The position numbers and the translations under genes were made by a program. 64,000 nt of DNA from Isochrysis galbana. Taxonomy: Eukaryota > Haptophyta > Isochrysidales > Isochrysidaceae. The stretch covers positions 3,113,546 to 3,177,545 of the forward strand of contig CM030942.1 in NCBI GenBank assembly GCA_018136815.1, written 5' to 3'. Under the pieces are notes generated by a model. It was not told the DNA's origin and ran no database searches. It saw nothing but the letters and a program-made list of their open reading frames with translations. Below are positions 11,868 through 22,800 of the stretch, piece after piece. Positions within the stretch are counted from its first letter, which is position 1. Each line of letters opens with the position of its first letter.

Positions 11868-12936
11868 TCAGTTTCCCGTCCGAGGTGCTGACTTGAGCCC
11901 GATTGCGCGGAACGACTCCTGCACGTCGCGGAGCTCGTCGGCCGCCTTCTTGTACCGCGTCGCCAAACAGCCAGCCACCAAAATGTACACTGCGCCCCCG
12001 ACCTCGGTAGCCGAGATGAGCGCGCGGCGCTCCACCGCGTTCTGATTGTATGTGAGTGGCGAGAACTTGATGGAGAGACGACGATAGGGTTGCCGGCCGC
12101 CTCGCGAGTCAGAGAGCTCCAACGCCACAGAGCTCAGAAAGCGTGGGCCGTCAGCCAGGCCGCCGTAGGCACCATACTTGCCTGCCGGGTCGAAGAGAGC
12201 GTCTGTAAAGAATGTGTCGGGGAGATCACGGAGCGATGACATACCCTCGGGCATCCGAGCAACAATGAGGAACGCCGAATCGGAGGTGCGCACGTCCCGC
12301 ACGTCCAGATTTGGTCCCGAGGCGACTGACCACGCCGCAGGGAAGGAGAAGGCGATAGACACAGGGCCAGCTCCCGGTGTGGCACCCTTCAGCTCATCGA
12401 GAATCTGCCCTGGCTTGAAGAGTGGGCTCGCGACGGTCCCTGTCCGCTCGACACCCGTCGTCGCACGCACCTTGAGCAGCGCATTCGCCCCGCGGCCGCC
12501 GTTCAGCCGTGCGCCAGATGCATAAAGCTCAGCGGCGCGGCTCGAATCGGCGTTGCTCAACTGATACAGAGGGAGGGAGTAGGACGAGGTGAGCGGGCAA
12601 TGCAAGGAGTTCGAGAGGAGAGGACGAGAAAGCTGGCATACGGGTCGACCCTTAGGGAGCAGCGGTGTGTACGGGGTGAGGGAGGGCGAGGGAGGAAGAA
12701 GGAGGGCGAATAGGAGAGGGGAGGGAAGGAGGTAGGGAGGGGGGGGGAGGGAGAGAGAGAGAGCACGCCCGACTGTACTCCTTCACCTGAGCGGCCGCAG
12801 TTGCAACTCGGCTGGCATCAGCGCTACTCAGCCCTTCAGCAATCGAGGGCGCAAGCCGTGGCGCGCACCATGCTGCCAGCACGCCCAGCAGCGCCCCGCG
12901 ACGCAGCGGAAGCCCCGACGCCGACGCCGCGCGCAT
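11868..12936 (-). CDS. PsbP-domain protein, probably plastid lumenal
   Basis: Two exons, 12936-12787 (50 codons) and 12560-11868 (231 codons including stop), phase 0, GT-AG intron with a pyrimidine-rich end; about 280 residues. The C-terminal half matches the PsbP/Mog1 fold pattern: a strand-rich domain with DVRDVRTSDSAFLIV, GAYGGLADG, then AVYILVAGCLATRYKK and a final helix ending in VQESFRAIG. PsbP relatives support the oxygen-evolving side of photosystem II or related thylakoid complexes. The N-terminus (LRRGALLGVLAAWCAPRL) has paired arginines before a hydrophobic core, as in lumen-targeting signals. A full bipartite leader for a complex plastid is not obvious, so an earlier exon is possible. 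Which PsbP-like subfamily it belongs to is not clear. Confidence 0.8.
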
Positions 12937-14040
12937 CTCTCTCTCTCTCTCTCTTCTCTCCCGCTCTCTCTCTTTCGTGGGGTCTTCTACTAGTAAAGAG
13001 CGCCGCCCTATATGCGGTCCAATGACGAAAGAGACCTAGATGGGACATACGTATTTACCGTATTTGGCCGCCGGCCAAATACATAAGTATTTCGCTATAT
13101 TTTGGAAGCCTCCTGTATTGACGGGTCGCCAAATACAGAGCGCCCGCAGGGCGCGTAGCGCGCGAGCGGCGAGCGGAGCGAGCGAGCGCAGGGCCGGCCG
13201 CGGGCGCGGGGGCGGGGGCGCGGGACTGCGGCAGTGGCAGGTGGCAGGCGGAGAGGCGGGTGGGAGTGGGAGGTGGGGGTGGGGGTTGGGGGGGGGGAGG
13301 GGGCTCTCAGTTCTTCTGAGCAGTATAATGTATGAGAATCTGCTATCAAACAACATTTAATCTCAGATGCGATTACGTTTACATATACGTAATCAAAATC
13401 AAGGCTAAGGCCAAGAGGCTAAAAAGTTCTGTCCTACATAATAGGACCGCGTCCTACGAAAATGATGGCGTCGTAGGACCCTGGGATTCCCCCTCGCAAT
13501 GGCCCCCCTCGCGGGCCACCGGCGGGTGCACCTCCCACCAACTCCCACCAAAGTGGTGCGCGACGGCCCCCCACCCTCCCCCTCCCCCCTGCCAGCCCCT
13601 GGGCGCTCAGGTCAGGTGCCCGCCTTTGGGTCCCGTCAGATCTCACCCAAACTGGGCCCTCTGAAAGGTTGCCCGCCATTGCTCCCGACCCCCCCCGCGC
13701 GGAGGGCCCGTCGGACTGTCGGCCGATGTCTGACACGCTTGCCAGACCACCTCCCATCTCCCACCCTGACCCATGGCGCGGGCCTGCACCTGTGCACCTG
13801 CACATGCTCTCAGGTACCAACTTTTTGACGACCTCAGCCTCCCACACTCACGACCGACCGACGAGCATGCCGACACAGGTGGCAGCGAGCGCGACGCGCT
13901 CGCACGGCAGCCACATCTCTGTCACACCCAACAGATCATGCAGATCAGCGTCATCGCCGCACGCGAGCCACAAAAAGCTGACACACACACACCCATGCTG
14001 AGGTAGGCATAGGAGGAACGGGGGAACGGATCATCGGGAG

Positions 14041-14275
14041 GGGGTACGCGGGCCACCGGACCATATCTAAGCCCTTCAACCCGCTATCCTCCTAGTAGCT
14101 AGTAGTGCACGGGGGGAGGGGGGAGTCGCCTGATCACCTGATGGCTGATGGCTGATGGCGGGAGGTGAAGAGGTGAAGGGCCGGGGAGTGTGGGTGTAGA
14201 AAGTATACTACGTGTAGGTAGTGGTTCCATGCGCCGCAAGTGCGGTAAGAATATTATGAAGTTTTTGCGTTTTTG
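14041..14275 (+). repeat. dispersed repeat family B, copy 1
   Basis: Aligns by eye with 26205-26425. Shared blocks include gcgggccaccggaccatatc, ctagtagctagtagtg and a terminal gcggtaagaatattat. Both copies are in the same orientation, with small indels between blocks. Could be a short non-autonomous element; no terminal repeats were identified. Confidence 0.6.
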
Positions 14276-14387
14276 CAGCTGCCCTCTGGCGACCCATAAA
14301 GCTCCCTTGCTTGCTTGCGAGACCAAAACAGGATCTTGGCGTAGGTAGGGGGCTGTCTAAGTGTGGAGGGAGGTGCGCTCCGGCTAG

Positions 14388-14510
14388 CGCAGGTAGAAAG
14401 CTAGTGAAGAGCTGGGTGGCATAGGGGGGAAGGGTGCTTGCGCTTGCCGCGGCAGGGAGTCCTGGCCCTTGAGTGAGCGCTAGTCTCGTTCCTTTGCCGC
14501 GACGCGACCA
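14388..14510 (+). repeat. dispersed repeat family C, copy 1
   Basis: Near-identical to the reverse complement of 47391-47510, through gcttgcgcttgccgcggcag and tgagcgctagtctcgttcc. The high identity indicates a recent copy. No coding content. Confidence 0.7.
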
Positions 14511-14813
14511 ATAATAATTTGCGATACAGATTAAATTATGAAATGCCCGTCCCCGCCCTCCCTCAACGCAAGGCCCAAGGTAGTGCACATAGATAGGCCG
14601 CGCCCCTCGGAACCCAAGACAAAGGAACGGGGGGAGGAGCGAAAGGCGATGGCGGCGGTTTCCTTGTCATGAGTAGCATACTAACATCGCGGTGGCTCTC
14701 ATCTTCAAGAGTTCTTGTTTCAAACACCACAGTTCAAGACCATCACCGATACCGATACCGAGTTTGAACGGTACACAAGAATCTGGGCGGAACAACCCCA
14801 CCCACCCGTGTAC

Positions 14814-17800
14814 TCACAGGGCATCGTCTGAAGCGTGAAGATCGTACTGGAAATATGAGTCGAACTCGAGCCCTTCGTTTGTGCTAGGCGAAGCTACTCG
14901 CGCTCGATCGGCAGCCGCATATGCCCTGGTCACGGCGACGCGTCGGGCCGCCATTGCGTCCTCGTCATACGCGAGGGATGGGCTATTCTCGTTCGCGGCA
15001 TCGCTACTGGGGGATGTAGCACACGAGGGGCTATACGTGTACAAAGGACCTTTACGCATTCTGTAGGGTGGAGACGAAGGAAGCAGTAGTCAACGAGCAT
15101 CAACAGGAGGCACGTACTCGACAATGTGCGTGCCGCCGTACCGGCCTATTCCCACGTTGTACGGAGTACTTGCGTTTAGGGATGTGCGATATTTGGTCAA
15201 GCCGGCGCCACCGCTCAAAAGGCATCGGCGGCGTGCAAACATACTCACCGACGAGGCGAGATGTCGGCATACGTTACCATTTGCTCACCCTTGGCCCGTG
15301 ACTGCATGATGTCATCATCGATTGACAATGAATGCTTAACTCGCGCCGGCACTCTTATTGTTGTAGAAGCATGCCCCATGGCGCCCTGTTGAGGTGAAAG
15401 CTCACTCTGGTTGGGAGACGGGCTGGCTCGCGTCGGCTCGAAAGTTTGTGGGGGCAGGCGTTCAACACTCCACGCAAGTGCAGTGGGAGAGACAAGCTGG
15501 GTCATCTCCTCTTCGGCGCAATCACCCGTCCACATCGGACCGCTCACCACATCACGAGTCCCGGCCCACCCTTGCGGCGGCCGCTCGCGCTCTTCACAGC
15601 ACAGGGCGGCCGTGTTGGAGTTTCCAGGGCCAGGAAGGCTTGCAGCCACGGAGCAGTGTGCCTCTTCAGCCTGCAGGCCACCACACGCTCCGAAGGTCTC
15701 TGGAGAACCGCAGCATGTGCACGGCTTTCCTACATAGAGTGCGCGCGATTGGGGGGATGCGCTTGGCGTTGATGTTTCGAGGTCTGGCCGCGGTCGAGGC
15801 GGCAAGAAATGGTTCGAGCTCATTCCCGATGGGGCACACGGGCGTTTGGTGATCAAAGGAGCAGCGGTCGGAGGATTTCGGGCACCAAGGCGAGTTGTGT
15901 TTGCGCACGCCATGGAACCACTTTTCCGTGCGTCAAGCGGGTAGCTGGCCCAGGGCTCTTGCGGGGAGGTATTGCACCATCGCGGCGCGTCACGCAGGGT
16001 GATCGATTCGCATTCTCGCCGCACGCCGGTGGTCGGCATGCCCCGCGCTTTGCATGCGACCTTGCCAGCATCTCTCGCGCCCTCAGCAAGCGGGTGCGTT
16101 CTCCGCGCAAAGTGGAGTGAGAGCCCGCGCCTCTTCACCTCCCTTGCAAAATGGCAGGATGCACACCAACACAACGCAGCATTTACGAGGACTAGCCACA
16201 GAACGAGGTTGGCCTGAGCTGGCGAGTCGAAGACGGGCTGCATCGACGGCACCGTGTAGTTGACGCCCGCCCTAGGCGATCGCATCAACAATCCCGCGCC
16301 AGCTTCGACCTGTTCGGTCCCGTTGCGCTCACCAAGAGCGACGGGGCTATTTGCGGCCACAGGGGGAAATCGATGGGGGGAAAGCGCCAGAATAGGTCCT
16401 GGTAGGCGTGGCGGAGCTCCGGGATGTGGCGGCGGCTGTGGAGGACTGGAAGGAGGTGCAAGAGGAGGGGCGGCGTGGTGAACCGAGGTCACCGCGGATG
16501 GCGGCGGCCATTGTGCGACGGATTGGAAGCGAGATGCTGTGTGGCCAACGAGGCTCGAAAAAGATGGCCGATGCGATAGTGCGCTGCCGTTGCCATCCTC
16601 CGAGGCGGGCCGTCCACGTCCAGGGGTGGCCATGTGTGGGTTCGAATCACTATTTGGACGAGGCCGTCTTGGGGTGTCACCACTCGTGGTACGCAACCAA
16701 GATGGATTGGCCTCGGCCTCAACAGATGAAGGTGTGCGTGTACTTGTGAGGTCATCGATTGGCACCTGAAGCTGTGTGTACCAACCAATGCTCCCTTCTG
16801 CGTGTGGGTACAGCTCATCGCGAATCGCGATCGTTGGGCGAGCCGTGGAAGCCTCACGCTCGAGCTGGCCAAGCAGAGCCAAGTCGGCGTTGGCAATTGA
16901 AGTGGTAGTCAGTGGCGCTACCCTCGCCCCATCGTCCTCGACCATGGGCCTTGAACCGGAAGTGGCAGCAGCCACTTGGGGAGGCGAAGGAGGTGGGACT
17001 GCAGCGTTGGGCGGGGCGTGACGGGGGGCTTGAAGAGAAATGATGCCGGTGCGCAGTGGCGACACGGCTGGAGGCGCCACCGATTTGGGCTGCGCTTCGA
17101 GAGACGAGTGTGCTGTTCGTTGCCCCAACATTGATCCGGCGAGTGCCTCGTGCGACCACGAGTCTGCTCTTGAAGCAGATGTGGCCTCTAACACTGCGTG
17201 AATGTCGCGCTCAGCGGACCCTGCCGCAGCGCTTCTGCTCTCATCGGCGACAGGCACGCTCCGTCGATCCACAGCCAGAGCCCGCACACCAGCACCTGCC
17301 AGACATAGAGAGGATGCCGCTGAGTGTGCGCGGCGCGTTGTACTGCTGGAGCGCGACGCGCTCGCAGCCGACCAGCGCACGCGCACAGTCCACAAGTCTG
17401 GTACAAGCGTCGTCGCACGGCAGGTCCTCAGTGACGGGGCTCGTCCACAATGGCCCCACGGTGGCGGTCCAAGGGCATGGGCCTCTCGCAGCCGACTCAC
17501 CTACCCGTACGAGCGTGAGACCGACGAATCCGACAGCAAGGACGCGCGTGCTCGAGTCCGCCAGCCCTCGGTGCAGGATAAGAAGTGATGCGATACAGCA
17601 CGCACCGGCTCCTCCCAACAGGATCGCGCCCACCTCTCTCCGAGCCTGTAGGTTGCTCTGGCGTACCACTCGAACTCCGATCAGAAACCCCACAGGCAAA
17701 TGCAGCATTCCCAGCAGAATGGCCAGCCCCGCATGTGTTCTCTCAAGCTGATGCAAGCACCCATATTCAGACGACGCCTTCCTACGCCTCTCAAGCGGCG

Positions 17801-18056
17801 CGGCAGCGCGACCAAGAGAGGGAGAAGGAAGCTCTGCCCAATGCTCGTAACCGCCATCCCACGCTGTCTCTCTCCACACGAGGAGACTTACGAGGAGGAG
17901 GCCGATCCACAGCGGTATGAGGGACGTGGCAGTGTCCTCAGCGATTGAGACCACCCACGCCAGCCAGACGCACGCCCGGGAGCCCCAATGGATGCCACGC
18001 TCCTCGAGGAAGGCTGCGGAGACGACGGCCGCCGCGGCCGCCCAGGACCACCACAT
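14814..18056 (-). CDS. multi-pass (possibly seven-TM) membrane protein with very long polar loop
   Basis: Proposed exons 18056-17892, 17747-17501, 17342-17220, 17163-15249 and 15060-14814; every junction keeps phase, and two donors are perfect GTGAGT. About 898 residues. Hydrophobic segments in order: MWWSWAAAAAVVSAAF; CVWLAWVVSIAEDTATSL plus PLWIGLLL; GLAILLGMLHLPVGFLIGV; VGAILLGGAGACCIASLLIL; VLAVGFVGLTLVRV; YVWQVLVCGLWLWIDG; then, after roughly 320 polar Ser/Pro/Ala-rich residues, NLVLWLVLVNAALCW at about residues 495-515, and a long tail. Seven segments invite comparison with GPCR-like proteins, but no family signature was recognised. The first intron is a multiple of three without stops, so retention is possible. 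The stop coincides with a donor-like CT|GTGAGT, so another 3' exon cannot be excluded. Confidence 0.6.
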
Positions 18057-18816
18057 GGCCGAGACGTTGGCAGTGAGAGGGATATGTGAAGGAAGTGTGA
18101 AAAGGGAAAAGGGGAGGGGGAGGGGGGTGTGAAGGGGGAAGGGGGGGGGGGGGGGGGGGTGAAGGGTGAAGGTGAAGGTAGGGCGGTCAAACAGTGATTT
18201 ATGACTATAACGACTAACATGTGGGGGGGAGGGGAGGCTGCATTTTTGGACCGCCCCCCCAAGTCCATCAAAAAAACTCCTGGGGGGCTTACCTGCCTCC
18301 ACGAAAAATTGCTAGGAAAATGGTGGGTTTTGCCGCCCCCCTCGCCCCTCGCCTCCCCTCTTGCCTCTTGCGGCTCTTGCCTCTTGCTTGCCAAGAGAAG
18401 ACTCTTGCCGTCTGCACACGCGCTGGGGCTGGGGCTCTAAGCTCTAACAGTATATACCAGGCGGTCGCGCCGCGGGGACGATAAGGTTATTTCGGGGCAG
18501 TTGTTTCATGACACGTGATTCCCCCGAGATCCGTCCGCGCGATCGGGCGCCATACCTTCATCTGGTGCCTAGCTAGAGCAGGGGGGGACGTCGCACGTCG
18601 CCCGCGGAGCACCCCATGCACCCCACAGCGCCTGCACACGCCGGTTCGTTTGTCCTTATTTGTTTCGTTGGTTTGTTTGTGCGATGTTGCCTTAGTTTCG
18701 GAGTTTTCTTGTTGGTGAGTGAGTGATGTGGGGTGGTGTCTCGTGGGTCGTCGTCGCGATGTAGCGCGCCCTTTCCCCCGCTCTCTCAAGACTTCTCTTC
18801 ACTCCATGCCCATGCC
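18057..18816. other. intergenic between divergent low-complexity blocks
   Basis: Upstream of the multi-pass membrane protein gene. It holds a G-rich tract (about 18106-18175) and mixed GC-rich DNA. No domain-bearing frame was found. Confidence 0.5.
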
Positions 18817-19020
18817 CTAGCAGCCCCGCAGAGACTTGCCACGATCAAGCATCGGCTTGATTGCCGACACCTTGACTCGCAACGTCGAGCCATCCGCGTA
18901 CGCGATTGCAAACGTGCCATCGGAGTGAATGGCGCATACTTTACCCTGAAACCAATCATGGTAAGGCGCCTCGTAATACTCCAGAGTTGCGAGGCCTGGG
19001 TGAGGGGGGCGCACAGGCAC
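18817..19020 (-). CDS. small Tudor/Agenet-like protein or terminal exon
   Basis: A 67-residue frame: YHDWFQGKVCAIHSDGTFAI then AYADGSTLRVKVSAIKPML. The pattern W-x-G-x-V ... DG-x-(F/Y)-x-(I/V)-x-Y-x-DG is typical of Tudor/Agenet-type beta-barrel modules, which read methylated residues or bind chromatin or RNA-associated partners in other eukaryotes. Only one domain fits here, so this may be the last exon of a longer gene or a fragment. A Met at 19020 precedes the domain by about 15 residues. No splice acceptor was fixed. Confidence 0.45.
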   Translation of the reverse strand: MPVRPPHPGLATLEYYEAPYHDWFQGKVCAIHSDGTFAIAYADGSTLRVKVSAIKPMLDRGKSLRGC

Positions 19021-19895
19021 GGGCAGGCCATTTGACGCTTGGTTTAGTGACCGTCGCCGTTTTTGGCGCCGCGTCTTGGGGGCCCAGCCGGTTGGCTTTC
19101 CCCATGGACATCTTAGATGCTATACATAGAGCTGCTACTATGTACTAGGAACTTGCGTATGTGGTATGATAAGATAGCTAGCTTACATGTATATAGATAT
19201 ACTACTACAGATTTATTTTAGCGGCTCTCAGGTACACCGACACCGACACGGGCAAGGCGGGAGGAGAACCACCTACCGCCCCCCCTCAAGTACTACCTCT
19301 ACGTAGTTGGGCTAGCGAAACGCGCGTCGCTTTGGCTCGATGTAATCGAAAGCCAAAGGCAAAGGATGTCGCTCATGCTGGTTGCGCGCCTCGATCGCCG
19401 CTCACTCCGCTCTCCGTTTCATCGGCCGCCAGGTCGCAACATGGCCACGGCCATCGCCAGCCCGTGCACACGTTTGACGATCATAAGGTACACGTTTAAC
19501 AAAGCGTGCAAGTTTTCGAATACGGGCTTAGCCGAGGCGACTTGCCGCCGCGCCCGCGCCGCGACAGTGATGATGATGCCCGGTTCGTGCTCGCGATCTA
19601 GACCTGCCGCCATCGCATAGCCGACTCTACGCCATGTCTGCTTGCTTGCACACGTGCCCCTCCACTGCCACTTTCGGCACACTGGGACAGGACGGAGAAC
19701 CTTTGGAAGTTAGACGCGTCTCCTCGCTTGTGGTCGGTCGGCAGCCACGACGGGATGCGGTCAGCATCTCTATATGAGCGCCTGGGCGCATCCCTACCTG
19801 CACATCGACCTTCCAACGCTTTGAGCGCCGACCCCTCGCTCCTCTGTCTAGTGGCTACAACAAGTCTCGCGCTCAGTCGAACTTCATGACCATAC
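19021..19895. other. intergenic / 3' flank of coiled-coil gene
   Basis: AT-rich patch at 19120-19220, then GC-rich DNA. A minus-strand frame at 19419-19682 has an ordinary amino-acid mix but no start, splice signal or domain that I trust. Probably 3' UTR and spacer. Confidence 0.45.
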
Positions 19896-22800
19896 TTAAA
19901 GGACCACGCTGGCGGAGATGCTGCGAGAGATCGGTAGCGGTTCCGGAACAGCGCCTTCTGATGCCTTGTCAGCACACACCAAGGCACACGGCTCGTGGAG
20001 TGGCTGCTGCATCTCCTGGTCGGGAGCATCCGAGGCGACCAAGGGCTCGTCACACTTCTCAACAGTGGTCTGAGCAGCAGCCGGGAAGGCCTCTGCTGAC
20101 GAGCCTCCGATGAGAGCCGGAGGCGAACTAGAAGCGTGAGCACACATGACTGGCGCCGACGGTTTGCCCATAGGAGCACGGGCCGAGGGCACAGGAGGAT
20201 CTCGAGTAGCCATTCGCTGCGACGTCGGCTTCCGCACCGTCCGCACAGCGGCCACCCCGGCCGTGCCTGCACATGACCTGCCTCGAGGCATGTTTGGAGT
20301 GGACAAGGCGTTGCCAGCACCACGGATGGACCGGCCCTCGCCGGAGCTAGGCGGTGACTTGGCGGCCGCACGGCCTTTGAAGCCCTCAAGCTCCTCGCGC
20401 AGCTCGCAAATTAGAAGCTTGGCATTTGCAAGCTCTTCTGCCACACGAGCGCGCTCGGCGGTGAGCACCTCCACCTCCTCCTTGAGCTTGAGGGTGTAAC
20501 GAATCCGCTGCTTGTGGTTGTTATGACCGATGTTGTTCGGTGGCTTTTCGCCCTCGATGCCTGCCTCTAGATGCGATCGCAGGCCTCGTGCTTCCCGCTG
20601 GGCGGCCTGAGCCTGGGCTCGAGCCTCCGCCTCACGAGATGCTGCTTCCTTTGCCTCGGCCCGTGCAGCATCGGCCTCTGATCTGGCCGCCTCGGCCGCT
20701 GCCATCGCGTCCGCTAGCGTGACCTCGTGGCTCTTCTGGTCCTCAAGACGGGCAGTCTCCAGCGCCTCGAGTGCTTCCTCGAGCTGTGTCGCGCGGGTGA
20801 CGGCTCCATGCATGAGACCCTGCGATGTGAGACAAGGCTGTAGGGTAAGCAGCAGGTTGAGCTGGTGGATAAGCGCTTGCTCATGGCGCATCCCGCGAGC
20901 CGCGGCGTACCTGCAGCACGGACTGCGCCTCGGCGTGCGCGGCCATAAGCTCCTCTCGGTCGGCATTCCACTCCGCCTGGAGTCGCACCTCCTTGGCTAG
21001 GGCCTCAGCACGTACATCATCTGCTAGCGAGGGCGACGAAGCGGCTACGGCGGCCTCCCGGAGCTCTGCAGCTTCGACGTGCATCGCGAGGAGCTGAGAT
21101 TCGATGTCCTCCTTCTCAGCAAGGAGGTCTCTGAGCCGCACTGCCGCCTCGCGTGCCTGCGCTTCCGCTGCATCAGCACGTGCCTCGACAGCGGCCAGGC
21201 GTTCACCCCAGGCGTCCGCCTCTCGTTGGCGTTCGGCCTCCGCCTTTTTACGGTACGAGGAGGCAAGCCATGCGGAGCGCTCGGCAGCCGCCCGCACGCG
21301 CGCCGCCGCGGCTGTGCCCTCGGCCCGTCCAGCGAGGACTCCTTCGTTGCGAGCCTCCGTGTCGGTGCCGTCCCTCGCCTCGAGCTGCTCGAGGAGTGCA
21401 TCACGTTCGGAGGTTAGAGACCGGATCGCGGTCCCTTTCTCAACGAGCACTGCTGCCAATTTCTCGTCGGCAGCGATTGTCGCGGCCGCGAGGGCGCGCT
21501 CCTTGTCCTTCTCCGCGTCAGTCGCCGCCGTCGCGAGAGCACGTTGCAGAGTGCTTTCTTGCTCGGCCGCGTGGGCCAAGGCTTTGGCTGCAACTTCCTC
21601 AGCTCGTTGGCGCTCATCAACGAGCTGTTGTCTCGTGGCTTGAAGCTCCGCCGCCAGCTTCGCCGTCTCCGTCTGCGCCTCCTCCAAAGCAGCGGCAAGG
21701 GCAATTCGGTCCTTCTCAGCGGCTGCGCGGGCGGCATTCAGCACCTTCGCCACCGCAGCGGCCTTCTCCTTGGCGGCTGCCGCCAGCACAGCGGACCTCT
21801 CTCTCACCGCCTGCTCCTGCACATGCGTCAATGCGGACGCCTTGTCGCTGGCAAACTCTGCGGCAGCCGCCGCGAGCGCAGCCGCCTTGTCGCGAAAGGC
21901 GTGAGAAGCCGCTTCGGCCAACCTCGATTCTAACAGTGCGTGGTCATTGTCGGGAGCCTGAGTCGTCTCCACTGCCTCTAGCGGAAGTTGGGCCGAACCA
22001 AGCAGATGAGCATCGGCCGCTTCCTTCACCTTGCGCGCGCGCTCGATGTAGCCACTTTCGGCGTCGACATCCGAAGATTCTAGCGCCGCCTGGATCTCGA
22101 TGGCCTGCTCTTCAACCGCCTTTGCCTGGGCCGCCGCTACCGCCTCGCGCAGAACAATAGAGTGCTCCTCAGCGGCCTGGGCCTTGGCCACCTCAACAGC
22201 TGCTCGCACCTCCCTCTCAAACCGCTCCGCAACCTCAGTTGCACGCGCATCTAAGGCCTTCTGTTGTGCTTCAAGCGCGTCTTGGAGTTGACGCTCATAA
22301 GAGTCCGAAGCCTCGGCGGCGAGCTGTAAATCGGTGGAATGGGCCACGGGGGAAGGCGCACACACGTGAGCCACTTGCATCAAGCATGGGAGCCAGCAGG
22401 GTGTGGGACGTTGGCGGCGTGGGCGACAAGCAGTATGCGCGACTAGGGCCGGGCCCACCTCCTCTGCATGCCGCAGAGCAGAAGCGAAGTCCGCCTCCTT
22501 TTGTTTGAGGTCACGATCCCGTTCATCCAGCAGTGCAGCGAGCGACGCACGCGCCTTGACCTCGTCGGCAAGCTTGGCCTCGAGCACCTCCATCGCGCGC
22601 GTCGCTTGTTCACTTGTGCGAATGGCTTTGGCCAATTCGGTCTGGTATTCCTCCTCCTTCGCCGCCATCGCAACGTTGGCCATATCTTGCGCCGATTGAG
22701 CCGAGTCCTTGTGCCGCGCCTCAGCCTCTTCAAGCGCTTTGGCCAGAGCATCCTCGTGGTCAGAAATCGCAATCATCCGATTTGCTTTCTCGGCGGCCGC

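Larger units (their letters stand above)
12937..14813. other. intergenic, repeats only
   Basis: Contains a CT microsatellite (about 12938-12975) just upstream of the PsbP-like start, a palindromic patch (atttggccgccggccaaat, about 13061-13080) and GC-rich low-complexity DNA at 13440-13860. Dispersed repeats B (about 14041-14275) and C (about 14388-14510) follow. No supported gene. Confidence 0.6.
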
